From positions 1 to 62,873 of the IMG/VR virus record IMGVR_UViG_3300009154_000059: DNA of 62,873 bases, one strand, 5' to 3'. This stretch comes from a virus. Each line of letters begins with the position of its first letter. The stretch's first letter is position 1. This document shows, piece by piece, positions 18,234-28,487 of this stretch. The translations under genes were made by a program, and so were the position numbers. The notes beneath the pieces were generated by a model. It did no database searches. It saw nothing but the letters and a program-made list of their open reading frames with translations, and was not told the DNA's origin.

Positions 18234-21077
18234 TTATTGTGAATATTTTTCTAACCATCCTCCTTTTTGTGGAGTGTTGTAATTAGTCCAGTTAGTAAGT
18301 TGGTCTAGGTTAACTAATCCTTTTTGTTCTTGTCTTATTCCATTTTGAGCTAAAGGAGTTTCAATAACATTTTTTGTTCCTTTGCCAAATTTAATACTTT
18401 TTTGTCCAGGTTTCATTAATTTAGTTTCTCCTGTTTCTTTTGATGTTCCTATTAATGGTTCATATACTCCTTCCATTGTAATAAATGAATTAGGGTTTGA
18501 TAGGTTTATTTCTACTTGCTTTCCCCAATTATCAGGATTCCAATATCCATTATTATCTTTAATAATACTTCCTTCTTGAGAAATAGATTTAGGTTTCCAA
18601 TCAAGTCCTTCTTGATAGTATTTCATCTCTCCTCCATTCTGAAATTGTTTTCCTGTATTCTGATAATATTCTGCTTCTCCTTCTATTGAATTAAGATTAG
18701 AATATTGCATAGGATCTACAAACTTTTTAAATATTAATTCATTTGGTACTAATGAAAATTGAGGATTAATCTCTTTAAATCTTTGTACATCAATATCAGC
18801 TTCTCGTTGTTTTCTATTATGATAATTATTAAACACTTCTTCTGTAGAAGTAATCTCTGGTCTTTTTTTCAATCTTTCTTGAAAAGCATAATCAGGATTA
18901 TGTACTATATCAAAGTTAGTTCTGTTATTAGCAAATTGCCAAGCATGTCTATTTTCATGTGCTAGCGTTTTATCTTTTTCTTCTTGAGATTGTATATAAG
19001 GCATATCATATCCAAAATTAATCTCATTAGTTCTTGGATTATAATTTGTTCTTTTTATAGATTGATCATATTTTAAATTAGCAAGAATAGGGTTATTATA
19101 CATATCAATACCATTCTGTGCACTGGCTTTTGTTTTCTTTGCATACTTACCATTACTAGGGGCAGGACTATTTGTTCTTGCATATGTAAATCCTACAGCT
19201 CCTGGCATAGACATCCCTCCTTGTGCTATAGGTTTGTAAGCTACTGGATAAACATATCCTCCCATTTGATAATGAGGAGTCATTGTTCTTGTGTTATATG
19301 GCTCAAGAGCTAAATTTTGTAATGTAGATTCTCCATTAGCAGGATACCACTTATAACTTGTTTCACTTCCTCCTAGATTTTGATTCACTCTATCTGTTAC
19401 ATCATAATATTTAGGAGCAACAAACTTATCTGGAAATATAGGTAAATCAGCTTGTATATTATTGTCAGCATTATATACTACTCCTTCAGGATTTAAATCT
19501 TCTATATTATGTATATTTCTTTTTTGTAAAGGAGGTGTAGGATTATTAAAATTAATATTAGGTTTTACTATTACTGGTTGTTCTGGTTTTTTATTTTTAT
19601 TTAAATAACTTTTAGGAACACCATCCATTCCATATTGTTTAACTCTTTGTATCTTCTCTTTTTCTGTAAGTAAATCAAAAGGTTTATTTGCTATATTGTT
19701 ATAAGAGCCAAAGTTAACTATATCTGAATTTTTTACAATAGTTTTTGAAGTTTTTGGTAAAATTCTTCTGTCAAATAATTGCATAGGAGCATCAATATTT
19801 ATAGCTCCATATGCAATTTCTCTTTGAATATATTTATTTTTATCAATATTTTTTCTATAATCATTTTTTGAAATATTAATATCATACCAATTACCTCCTA
19901 TTATTTTAGAATTGCTATTAAAGTTATTAAAAGCTTTATCATTTTCTTTATGTGTATCTTCAGGTTTAATATTAAAGCTTGATAATCTTGGATAAGATTT
20001 ATACCCTTGTTTTGTTATATAAAAATCTTCTACTTTTTTACTATTATTATATAAAGCAAGACTGTCTTGTCTTGTAGCTTTTCCTCCATTTTGAAATTGT
20101 CCTCCCCAAGCTGGAGATTTCCATTGAGGACCATTAATAGTTCCTTCTCCTACAAATCCTGTAGGAAAACTTACTTGAGAATTATTATAATTTTCTTGAT
20201 GTTCTTGCATTGTTCCACCATCAGCATGTTGCTCTAACCAACCACCATTTTTTTGTTTAGGAATATCCATATATGTTTCAGCCCCAAGTGCTCCTAATAG
20301 TGCTCTATTATAATTTACTCCTGCTATTGTAGAAGGAGCAATTGCATGTGGTAATAAAGTTAATGGAATATAATTACCGCTTCTATTACCTAATGAAGCT
20401 ATTTTATCTGCTATACTACCTGGATTTGTATTATACATATTTCTTGTATAACCTGCATTCTCAATAAACCCAGGACCTATAGCACTCATAGCATTTATTG
20501 TTCCAGAACCATAATTTCCTTCAGAAAAATCATCAGCAGCTTGGTAAGCATCAATACCAGCACCTGCAATATTTCCTATTTCTCCAATTGCTTGAGCATA
20601 TGGGTGAGGAATAAAATTACCTATTTGCATTAAATCTGTAACTACATCTAGTGGAGTTAATACATTTTTTTTAAATTGTTTTTTTACTTCTTTAGCTTTT
20701 CCTTTTTCATCATCATATTTTTTTACAGCTTCAGATCTATTATCTTGAGTTACATAAGTTTGTCTTTTAGCTAAATCTTTTTGTTCATTTTTAAAAGCAA
20801 TAGATTTAGGATGTTTATTAATTCCAGTAGTATGAAATTTTTTTTCATCTTCTTGCTCTTTTTTTAATTCTTGAAGCTGTAACTCAATTCCTTTTTTTTG
20901 TCTAGAGTTTATAGTTTGTGTTCCTTCTTGAACCTGTAAAATATTATCTAGCCATCCTCCATGTTGCATATTAACATCACTCTTTCCACAATTATGACAT
21001 ATATGCATATCTTTCTGACTAGAATCAGATTTATTCCATGTGTGTCCACAACTTTGGCATGTTACTTTTTCTTTCAT
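18234..21077 (-). CDS. cargo protein with zinc ribbon and HExxH metallopeptidase motif
   Basis: Counted from the ATG at 21077 this is 947 residues. That start is preferred over an in-frame ATG at 21125 because it lies just after the upstream stop and begins directly with the zinc ribbon. CxxC pairs at about residues 7/10 and 27/30 form a treble-clef or ribbon. GGWL-type elements occur near the N-terminus, in the middle and at the very C-terminus (GGWLEKYSQ), with several QxGG elements between. Residues 707-711 read HENRH, a match to the HExxH zinc metallopeptidase signature, in a helical context, followed about 50 residues later by an Asn/Arg/Glu/Asp-rich helix (READ) that could supply a third ligand. 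PGAVGFTYAR near residues 625-634 repeats a motif at the capsid protein N-terminus. Probably packaged; peptidase activity is inferred. Confidence 0.7.
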   Translation of the reverse strand: MKEKVTCQSCGHTWNKSDSSQKDMHICHNCGKSDVNMQHGGWLDNILQVQEGTQTINSRQKKGIELQLQELKKEQEDEKKFHTTGINKHPKSIAFKNEQKDLAKRQTYVTQDNRSEAVKKYDDEKGKAKEVKKQFKKNVLTPLDVVTDLMQIGNFIPHPYAQAIGEIGNIAGAGIDAYQAADDFSEGNYGSGTINAMSAIGPGFIENAGYTRNMYNTNPGSIADKIASLGNRSGNYIPLTLLPHAIAPSTIAGVNYNRALLGALGAETYMDIPKQKNGGWLEQHADGGTMQEHQENYNNSQVSFPTGFVGEGTINGPQWKSPAWGGQFQNGGKATRQDSLALYNNSKKVEDFYITKQGYKSYPRLSSFNIKPEDTHKENDKAFNNFNSNSKIIGGNWYDINISKNDYRKNIDKNKYIQREIAYGAINIDAPMQLFDRRILPKTSKTIVKNSDIVNFGSYNNIANKPFDLLTEKEKIQRVKQYGMDGVPKSYLNKNKKPEQPVIVKPNINFNNPTPPLQKRNIHNIEDLNPEGVVYNADNNIQADLPIFPDKFVAPKYYDVTDRVNQNLGGSETSYKWYPANGESTLQNLALEPYNTRTMTPHYQMGGYVYPVAYKPIAQGGMSMPGAVGFTYARTNSPAPSNGKYAKKTKASAQNGIDMYNNPILANLKYDQSIKRTNYNPRTNEINFGYDMPYIQSQEEKDKTLAHENRHAWQFANNRTNFDIVHNPDYAFQERLKKRPEITSTEEVFNNYHNRKQREADIDVQRFKEINPQFSLVPNELIFKKFVDPMQYSNLNSIEGEAEYYQNTGKQFQNGGEMKYYQEGLDWKPKSISQEGSIIKDNNGYWNPDNWGKQVEINLSNPNSFITMEGVYEPLIGTSKETGETKLMKPGQKSIKFGKGTKNVIETPLAQNGIRQEQKGLVNLDQLTNWTNYNTPQKGGWLEKYSQ

Positions 21078-21078
21078 A

Positions 21079-21945
21079 TTATTTGTAAGAGATTTGAGTT
21101 TCTTGGGTGAGGAATTGGCTGACAAGATGAATGTCAGATTTGTCGTCTAAAATGTGTCTGACTCTAGAATCTTTAGCTCTAAGAGGAGATTTTTTAAAAC
21201 TTCTAGTAGAGTAGTCCATATTACTTTGATTTACTACTTTATCTATAGATAAAGATTCACAAGATGTATTAAATAATGGTACTTGTGCAGATTTATTTAG
21301 TGCCCAGAAAGTGTTATACTGGTAAAAATTATCTGATTTAGTAAATGTTATTGTTTTAGAATCTGTGTTATATATAGGGTAGAGATTATAAGCTTGTAGA
21401 TTATTTAGAGGTTTAGCTACAAGATTAAGAACTCCTGTTGATTGTTGATTATTATATACAATAGCTTTATTAAAATAATCTGTATTTGTCTCCACTTTTG
21501 TATTATAATTAAATACTCCATCTGGTATAGAAAGATATTTAAATGCTTTTGTATAGTCTTTTACAGAGTGAAGAATCTCATCTTGATATTGATAAGAAAA
21601 TGGGTATTCTATAATATAAGGTTCTATTGTACCATAATATTTATTATAGTTTTGTATATCTGTTAAATGTCTCCATAAACATGCTGTTTGAGCTTGTACA
21701 TATTTAGCTTCTGCATAGTCTGTTATAGTAAAGGATGCTAATGGAAATGTTTTAGATGTTTTACATTTACCTGTAGAGGTAAGAGTAATTGTAGTTACAT
21801 CTTGATTTACAGAATATCCTTGTCCTAAAATTAATTGTTTTTTAGAAACATTAGTAGCTAAAGTGACATTAGTATTTGTTGTAATGTCAAAAGGTCCTGC
21901 TTGAGGACCTGCTTTAGTTAGCTTTATTACAATTTGTTTTGACAT
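21079..21945 (-). CDS. tail-associated structural protein (288 aa)
   Basis: This 288-residue protein has an N-terminal beta-rich module of about 75 residues (pattern LTxAGxxxGPF ... C) resembling the 81-residue protein at 32715-32960. A Tyr/Asn-rich domain follows that begins near FTITDYAEAKYVQAQ. It overlaps the upstream Thr-tract gene by one base (stop and ATG shared). The C-terminal 50 residues contain a basic segment (RSFKKSPLRAKDSRVRH). Position after the large tail protein and the shared module suggest a tail or fibre component. No catalytic motif is visible. Confidence 0.6.
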   Translation of the reverse strand: MSKQIVIKLTKAGPQAGPFDITTNTNVTLATNVSKKQLILGQGYSVNQDVTTITLTSTGKCKTSKTFPLASFTITDYAEAKYVQAQTACLWRHLTDIQNYNKYYGTIEPYIIEYPFSYQYQDEILHSVKDYTKAFKYLSIPDGVFNYNTKVETNTDYFNKAIVYNNQQSTGVLNLVAKPLNNLQAYNLYPIYNTDSKTITFTKSDNFYQYNTFWALNKSAQVPLFNTSCESLSIDKVVNQSNMDYSTRSFKKSPLRAKDSRVRHILDDKSDIHLVSQFLTQETQISYK

Positions 21946-23417
21946 TATACTGTTGTTGTGGTAGTAGTGGTTAATGGTATTTCAGAGGAGAAACAAGTAG
22001 ATATTTGAGATAGAGTATCTGGTATATGAGCTAGTGTTATTCCTTCTACTAATGTATATGGAGAGTTTTTATCTAAACTCCATAGTTTACCTGTATCATC
22101 TATAATAAATATTGCACAATTACATTCATATAAATTACTAGGAGTTATAGTGGAAATAGTTATATCATATTCTATTGTTCCTGTTGGGTAATCATATTGA
22201 GTTAAATAATATATATTTGTGTTTGTATCTAAGTTTAAGAGAATAAGTTTTTTAGTTCCTGTATATATTAAATTACCAATAGGAACTCTATTCTCTGTTA
22301 TAGTAAATTTAGGAGTAACTGTAGATGTTGTAGTGTTGATTTCAGAAACCATTATTCCTGTATTATTAACAACTATAATTGTATCATCATCTTTTGCTAC
22401 TATTCCTGATGTTATTACTACTCCTGAAGGTATAGATATAGATCTATTAAATGTAGCTGAGAATGGTTTAATGTTTATATCCCAAATATTTATTGTAGAA
22501 GTTATACTCCATAAATAATTAGAGGTAAATGCTAAAGCTGTAGCACTTGTAAATCCTGGAATAGTAATAGAGTTCATTATTGTATCATTAGTAAAATAAT
22601 ATACATTATTATCTGTAGCAGATATTGCATCACAACAATCTGTTAATACAGGAGCAGAAGTTGTGGTGGTTGTTGTAGTATTACAATCACATGTAGCTTT
22701 TTCTACTATAACTCCTCCTTGTATATGTAATACAAATCCATTATAAACTCCTTCTTCTGTAAAATACCAACCATCTTCTACTAATGTGCAATCTGTAGAG
22801 TATTGGTCTTTATATATTATACTATTAACATTATAAGAAGCTGCTTGTACAGAGAATCCTTGAGGTACAACTTCTATAGGACCTGCTGCTTTAATTAATG
22901 TAGCTGCATTACAAGCTTCTGTAAAGTTTATAAAAGTTGTAGTAAGTACTCCTGATATTTTATATCCTGTATATAGATAGTTAAATATAAGATTAAAAGG
23001 TCTTTGGCATATAGTTGTAGTTGGTGTAGGAGGCACTGTCATAATAGCTGTAGCTTCTAAGTTGCAACTTGTTTGTATAACTGTTGCAGTTAAGTTACAA
23101 TTAGGGTTTAATGTTGTAGTTGTAGTAGTTATTGGAGGTATTATTCTTTGTGTTGTAGATGTAGTGGTTGTAACTTGTTTATTAGTATCTCCAACTAATG
23201 CTGTAAAATTACCTTCTATATCTGTACAACAACCATTAAGCCCTGAATAAAAGAAATTATTCTCTGCTATATAAAAATTAGGAATATAACTATGGAAAGA
23301 ATTCCAAGATTTTGTATTAACTCCATAAGATATAGTCCAAGACTTATTACAAAAAAAGTCTGGATCTGTTAAATAAACTTGTGTTCTAGTTTTTACTTCT
23401 ATTAAATTATCTTCCAT
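21945..23417 (-). CDS. tail protein with poly-Thr linkers (490 aa)
   Basis: A 490-residue Thr/Ile/Asn-rich beta protein. It is divided by threonine tracts: about residue 80 (TTTTSTT), about 95-103 (TTTTTT before a Cys pair), about 250 (TTTTTTT) and a C-terminal TTTTTTTV. Between tracts lie short Cys-containing domains, and the last (about 260-480) has repeated beta-strand phrases of the kind seen in propeller or WD-like folds. It directly follows the 1,688-residue tail protein. The architecture suggests a modular tail-tip or adhesion protein with flexible linkers; the family is not recognised beyond crAss-like structural proteins. Confidence 0.6.
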   Translation of the reverse strand: MEDNLIEVKTRTQVYLTDPDFFCNKSWTISYGVNTKSWNSFHSYIPNFYIAENNFFYSGLNGCCTDIEGNFTALVGDTNKQVTTTTSTTQRIIPPITTTTTTLNPNCNLTATVIQTSCNLEATAIMTVPPTPTTTICQRPFNLIFNYLYTGYKISGVLTTTFINFTEACNAATLIKAAGPIEVVPQGFSVQAASYNVNSIIYKDQYSTDCTLVEDGWYFTEEGVYNGFVLHIQGGVIVEKATCDCNTTTTTTTSAPVLTDCCDAISATDNNVYYFTNDTIMNSITIPGFTSATALAFTSNYLWSITSTINIWDINIKPFSATFNRSISIPSGVVITSGIVAKDDDTIIVVNNTGIMVSEINTTTSTVTPKFTITENRVPIGNLIYTGTKKLILLNLDTNTNIYYLTQYDYPTGTIEYDITISTITPSNLYECNCAIFIIDDTGKLWSLDKNSPYTLVEGITLAHIPDTLSQISTCFSSEIPLTTTTTTTV

Positions 23418-23418
23418 T

Positions 23419-26400
23419 TTAAGCTATTGTAAAATCACATAGTTCAAACCATGTAGACAAACTATTATTATCTGTATTTACTCCTAATACTTCTCCTTTT
23501 ATTTTTAATGTAGTGAATGGATTATCACTAGAGAGAGTTATAACTCCACTACCATTATTTGTACTCAATCCATTAGGTAGGTCTAATAAACAAGTTAATG
23601 TATTACCAGATATTACAGATTGACAAGCATCACAATTTATTATATTACAAGCTATACCATTTGTAGTGAATGTAAATAACTCTTGATATTCTAAATGTGG
23701 GTATGGTGTTCTAGGAAATACACTAGCATCTTGCTCATAGTATACACTATAATTAACTAGCCTTAGTTTAACATTATTTACAGGAACTGCAAAATTTAAT
23801 GTAAAATCTGCTTGTACATCTCCTGTAGCATTTTTACCCATATATAATGTATTAGGTCTATAAGAAGGTAAACAAGCTGGTGTTACATTAGAACCTGGGT
23901 GTAATATAACTAATTTATTAGCATCTGTAGATGTTACATTAATACTTATACCATTAACAGTAAAAGAGTTTGTAGGTAGTGGTATATTATGTACAGTTGT
24001 GCAACATTGTGAAGGTGATTGTGTTGTAGAACTAGTTGTTGTAGTTGTAGGAGTTTGTGGTCCTGGTATATATGTTGTTGTTTCTATATAAAATTCATTA
24101 GTAGATGGATCATATTTAATGTTTGGATCTAATGGAATATAATCTAATTTAGTTATAATAACTCTATCAAATTTAGAATCATAAACTCCATGTAATCCTA
24201 TACCAGTAAAATGATTGTCTATAGGCACATTAGGGAACCATCTAAGTATTTCAAAAGCTAAATGGTCAGTAAAGAATCTATTCATTCCTGATCCCATTTG
24301 AGATAGGTCTTCTATTTGTGTTCCTCTTACTAAAAATACTTGTCCTCTTTTAGCATCTATTGTTATTTGTCCTTGAGGAATTTTTAATAAAAATTTATTT
24401 TGAGAACCTACAAATCCTAAATCTGTTTCTGCAAAATCTACAGGAGGAGTATCTCCAAATATTTTAGTACCTCCTAAATAAGCAGCTTTAGGGTTAGTAG
24501 AATTCATTGTTAATAAAACATTATACAATAATGATTTATTTTCAAATCTAGCTAATATTGTTTTGTTCTCTATACCATCTAAAGATGTTAGTTTTCCATT
24601 GTTTTGAGGAAAATCAAAAAAAGCTGTTGGAGAATAACTTAACCAATTATTTACTCTTACATCTGCATTTTGATCTTGTGCATCTGAGTATATTGCTCTA
24701 AAAGGATAATTAGTGTAACATAGTTTAGACTGCCAGTCTAATGGAAGATGGGAGAAATAATTTTCTTTATTTTGTTTAGAGAAAGTTGGGTTGTAGTGAT
24801 AGGTGTTATCAAAATTAATAGATACAAAATTTTCTTGTACCCAATCATCAGGAATACCTGTTGTAACATGTGGCCAAAAATCCCCTTCTTTATTATTAAA
24901 TGCTTGTCTTAAATCTGTATTATAAGAACTCTCACAATAGAAATTAGGAATACCATAAGCAAATAAGTAAAACTTACCATCATAAAATGTACCATAAGTT
25001 CCTGCTATACCATCAGCATTAGAGTTTGCTATTGTTGCAGGATCTGATGGACAATCAAAATTATGAGCTTTTATAGATATTAAATTCTTAAAGTTTCCAG
25101 AACCTGTCACATAATCAAATAAAATAGATCTAGAAGAATGCCAATACTTAGGATAACCAATATTTCCTAACTCATCATAAAATATTTCTGCATCATCTGC
25201 TGCTCCCACTTTATTATCTGTAAAGAAAGGAACTTTTGTTTTAAATGCAAATCTTGATATATATGTATCTCCTCCAAATGCTGTAAACTCTGGTTTGTAT
25301 GTTGCAGAGTCAAATATTTGTTGTGCTCCTGTATCTATAGTTTGATAAGAGTATATTTGCCCCCATTGATTTGTAATTATATTTTTTAAAGAAGCATAGT
25401 AAGAAACTACTGTTATATCTTTTTGTCTCTCTGGTGTTGTACAATAATTTGCATCAGATATTGTATATCTTGATTTATCCTCTATATAGGGAGTTGCTCC
25501 ATTTTGTAAAGAAGGAGTTTGATTAGGATATAATAGAGCACTTACAGGATTATTGTTTCTAGTTTGTTTTGTTTTTAGATATACAGAAGTTTCTCTTTGA
25601 TAATTGTTCATAGGATTTGCTTCTCCTACAGACTGTATAGCTGAAACAATATATTGTTTATAATCTAACTCTCTTTGTTTATTTCCACTATTAGTAATAT
25701 CTGCAGAGTAGTCATAACTAGCTGTAGAGTTAAAAGAATATGCATAATTCTTTCTTGTAATACCATTAATATATATTTGAAGATATGTTTGGTAGGTTGT
25801 AAACATAGCTGTCAAACTAAAATCAGAAGTAATTGAAGCTATCTCATAAGAAGATTTTAAAGCTACTTGTTGTGCTTCTTTTGTTATAAGTCTATATTTA
25901 GCATTATTTTTAACTTCTACATGATGTCCAAACCCTCCTCCATACATTACATTCTCTAGTTTTAAAACATTTCCTAAAAAAGGTTGTCCAAAAGAAGTTT
26001 CTGGAGAATTAAATATTTGTCTATATGGTTTATTAATACTAGAATTAAAAGAATCTATTGGTGTTTCTTTACTACAATCTAATAAACTTCTTCTACCTAC
26101 TGTAGGATTTAAAAAATCTCCCCCAGGACCCCAATCAGGTGATGTTATACTACTAGAGGTTGTTTTTGTATGATAACTTTCAACAGTGCCTGGGCAAGGG
26201 TTAAAATACCCTTCTTGATGATTATTATTAAATCCTCCGCCCACATCTACTCTAATTTCTCTTCCACAACCTTTAAAACCTGGTAAACCTGCAACAAACC
26301 ATCCTGTTCCACATAAATAATCATTTTTTGGTATATATGTAGTGTTATTATTAGTACTAGGATCTTGCCAGTCTATGTTAAACCCAGAGCAATTAGTTGA

Positions 26401-28485
26401 ATTTACTCTTATAACATCATAATTACCTGGACATACATACATTGTATCAGGATAATTAGAAGTTGGTCTTGTTGGAGAACAAATTTCTCTATATTCATTT
26501 AAATGCATAGGAAAACTAGCGGTTATTCTTCCATTCTCTGCACTTGTATAATTATATGTAGGTTCTGTTCCATCTGGATTTAATTTATAACACCATATAA
26601 TCCAAGGTTTAGATTCTTGTATCCAAGCATTATTATTAGAATCTATAAAAGGATCTACACTTAAATCATTATATGGATAGTTAGGATAATAATAGTCTTG
26701 TTCTTGTCTTTTGTATGTTCCTACATTTCTAAGAATACCTTTTGCTACAATAGATTTATTTGTTCCTCTATCTCCTCTTATTAGTTTAAATCCAACTATA
26801 TCCTCTTTTTGAGATTCTGTTAAGGAAGAAGAATTAATAAGAGATTTTATTTGGTTAGAATCTACTTTTACTCCTAATGGATATACAGCATTATTTTGTG
26901 GAGATACAATATATTTACCATTTACTATTTGAGGTGTTGCACTTTCAAATGCAGGACTAACTAGTATATCTGGAAATTTATGATGTCTTATAGGTTGGTT
27001 AATTAAATCTCCCCATATATCTACAGTACAAGGATAGGTTTCTTCTGATTCCCAATAAGAAAATTCTCCATATTCAAATGGAGTTGCATTTCCTATAGGA
27101 GTTCCTTGAGCTTGTCCTAGTGAATATGCTGTATTATATATTTTCCAATAGGGAGCAGAAGTTCCACTTCCTATATAATCATCATTAGTATTATTAACAA
27201 TAGACAGGTCATTAGGTTGAGGAAGTCTTCCTGGAATATGAAAACCATCTGTTTGTTTTCCATTTCTTAAAAGAAATACAATTTCAAATGCATACACCTC
27301 ATCTCTTAAATAACCTTTAAGATTTGTAGCATTAAATTCATTAGCATAATTTTCATCAGCAGGGAGTCTATAAGACTGCCATTGTAAATGTATTTGAGAT
27401 GCTATTTGTTGATAGTTTATTCTATCTATAGATGTAAGATTATCCCAAATAAGAACATCCTGTACTGCTGTTAAATCTTGTGCTATTTCATAGTAGGGAT
27501 ATTTTTCAGATATATCTCCTAGATTTAATTTTATTGTTGTAACATCCTCTCCTGTATATGTTATTGTTTTAGAAGGAGAAGTTATAGAATATGTACCTAC
27601 TAAATCTACAGATGTAGAAGCATTAACAGTTTTAATTACTGCTAAATTAAAATATCTAAATTCTGCTGTAGTATCTAAATTATCTATTTTTACCACTACA
27701 GATTTTCCAACTTCATAATCAAAATTAAAATCTGTAATATGTGTATCTGCTATAGGGCAAGGATTTGTTACAGAATAAAAAGATGTATATCCATTTCCAG
27801 AAACATCTGAGTATTGAATAGCAAATTGTACTGTACCAGCTTTTAAGTTTCCTCCTGATACAACTTCTATAACAGATAACTCTGGAATAGTAAAGTTAGG
27901 TTGGAGTTTTATTTTATTACAATCTAGATTACCTACATCATATATAGGATTACATAAAGAAGAATTAGGTTGTAATTTCCAAGGAAGATTCTCAGGAGTG
28001 ATGTCCATATATCTTCTAGGATTATAACCATCTGTCCAATATATCTCTGTTGCACAATTACTAATTTTATGTACAGCTTTATGTATTGGATGGTTTATAT
28101 TAAAGTTTAAACACTTAGAAGAAACTAGTGTATGATAGATACAATCATTATTATCCATATATCCAATCTCACTATCTCCTGTAGTAGGATTAGTTATAAA
28201 GAATATATGTTTATTTTGTTCTGCTATAAAATGATTACCTATAAGAAAGAATCCATTAGGAAAAGATAAACAAAACTCATTAGATGGTTCATTTTGATAA
28301 GAAATAGAGTTATTATCAAAGTTCTCAACAGCTGCATTAAGAGCATAACTCACTTGACCTTTTTTAATTTGGTTAATAGAGTTATCCATATTCATACCAT
28401 AAGAAGCTACAGTATAATCTATATTACTGTTGCTTTTATCCCCATCTATGATATTTTTAATTTTATTTAACTTATCGTCAGTCAT
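23419..28485 (-). CDS. large crAss-like tail 'muzzle' protein (1688 aa)
   Basis: At 1,688 residues this is the largest complete gene in the window. The N-terminal ~85 residues (IKKGQVSYALNAAVENFD, then YQNE, then FPNGFFLIGNHFI) match the start of the large conserved crAss-like tail protein that forms the tail muzzle. The body is beta-rich, with many Tyr/Asn/Pro and scattered Cys, as in virion proteins. Near residue 1480 a Thr/Ser tract (TTTTTSSTT) joins a C-terminal domain of about 200 residues with Cys pairs, probably a separate adhesin-like or jelly-roll domain. It follows the ring-protein genes and precedes tail accessory and cargo genes, as expected. Residue-level family details are inferred from memory of the family, not from a search. 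Confidence 0.8.
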   Translation of the reverse strand: MTDDKLNKIKNIIDGDKSNSNIDYTVASYGMNMDNSINQIKKGQVSYALNAAVENFDNNSISYQNEPSNEFCLSFPNGFFLIGNHFIAEQNKHIFFITNPTTGDSEIGYMDNNDCIYHTLVSSKCLNFNINHPIHKAVHKISNCATEIYWTDGYNPRRYMDITPENLPWKLQPNSSLCNPIYDVGNLDCNKIKLQPNFTIPELSVIEVVSGGNLKAGTVQFAIQYSDVSGNGYTSFYSVTNPCPIADTHITDFNFDYEVGKSVVVKIDNLDTTAEFRYFNLAVIKTVNASTSVDLVGTYSITSPSKTITYTGEDVTTIKLNLGDISEKYPYYEIAQDLTAVQDVLIWDNLTSIDRINYQQIASQIHLQWQSYRLPADENYANEFNATNLKGYLRDEVYAFEIVFLLRNGKQTDGFHIPGRLPQPNDLSIVNNTNDDYIGSGTSAPYWKIYNTAYSLGQAQGTPIGNATPFEYGEFSYWESEETYPCTVDIWGDLINQPIRHHKFPDILVSPAFESATPQIVNGKYIVSPQNNAVYPLGVKVDSNQIKSLINSSSLTESQKEDIVGFKLIRGDRGTNKSIVAKGILRNVGTYKRQEQDYYYPNYPYNDLSVDPFIDSNNNAWIQESKPWIIWCYKLNPDGTEPTYNYTSAENGRITASFPMHLNEYREICSPTRPTSNYPDTMYVCPGNYDVIRVNSTNCSGFNIDWQDPSTNNNTTYIPKNDYLCGTGWFVAGLPGFKGCGREIRVDVGGGFNNNHQEGYFNPCPGTVESYHTKTTSSSITSPDWGPGGDFLNPTVGRRSLLDCSKETPIDSFNSSINKPYRQIFNSPETSFGQPFLGNVLKLENVMYGGGFGHHVEVKNNAKYRLITKEAQQVALKSSYEIASITSDFSLTAMFTTYQTYLQIYINGITRKNYAYSFNSTASYDYSADITNSGNKQRELDYKQYIVSAIQSVGEANPMNNYQRETSVYLKTKQTRNNNPVSALLYPNQTPSLQNGATPYIEDKSRYTISDANYCTTPERQKDITVVSYYASLKNIITNQWGQIYSYQTIDTGAQQIFDSATYKPEFTAFGGDTYISRFAFKTKVPFFTDNKVGAADDAEIFYDELGNIGYPKYWHSSRSILFDYVTGSGNFKNLISIKAHNFDCPSDPATIANSNADGIAGTYGTFYDGKFYLFAYGIPNFYCESSYNTDLRQAFNNKEGDFWPHVTTGIPDDWVQENFVSINFDNTYHYNPTFSKQNKENYFSHLPLDWQSKLCYTNYPFRAIYSDAQDQNADVRVNNWLSYSPTAFFDFPQNNGKLTSLDGIENKTILARFENKSLLYNVLLTMNSTNPKAAYLGGTKIFGDTPPVDFAETDLGFVGSQNKFLLKIPQGQITIDAKRGQVFLVRGTQIEDLSQMGSGMNRFFTDHLAFEILRWFPNVPIDNHFTGIGLHGVYDSKFDRVIITKLDYIPLDPNIKYDPSTNEFYIETTTYIPGPQTPTTTTTSSTTQSPSQCCTTVHNIPLPTNSFTVNGISINVTSTDANKLVILHPGSNVTPACLPSYRPNTLYMGKNATGDVQADFTLNFAVPVNNVKLRLVNYSVYYEQDASVFPRTPYPHLEYQELFTFTTNGIACNIINCDACQSVISGNTLTCLLDLPNGLSTNNGSGVITLSSDNPFTTLKIKGEVLGVNTDNNSLSTWFELCDFTIA

Positions 28486-28487
28486 TA

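Noticed and set aside
22040-23300. CRISPR-like triplet repeats (GTTGTAGTTGTA)
   Set aside because: They are in-frame codon repeats encoding threonine tracts within tail genes, with no spacer-repeat periodicity.
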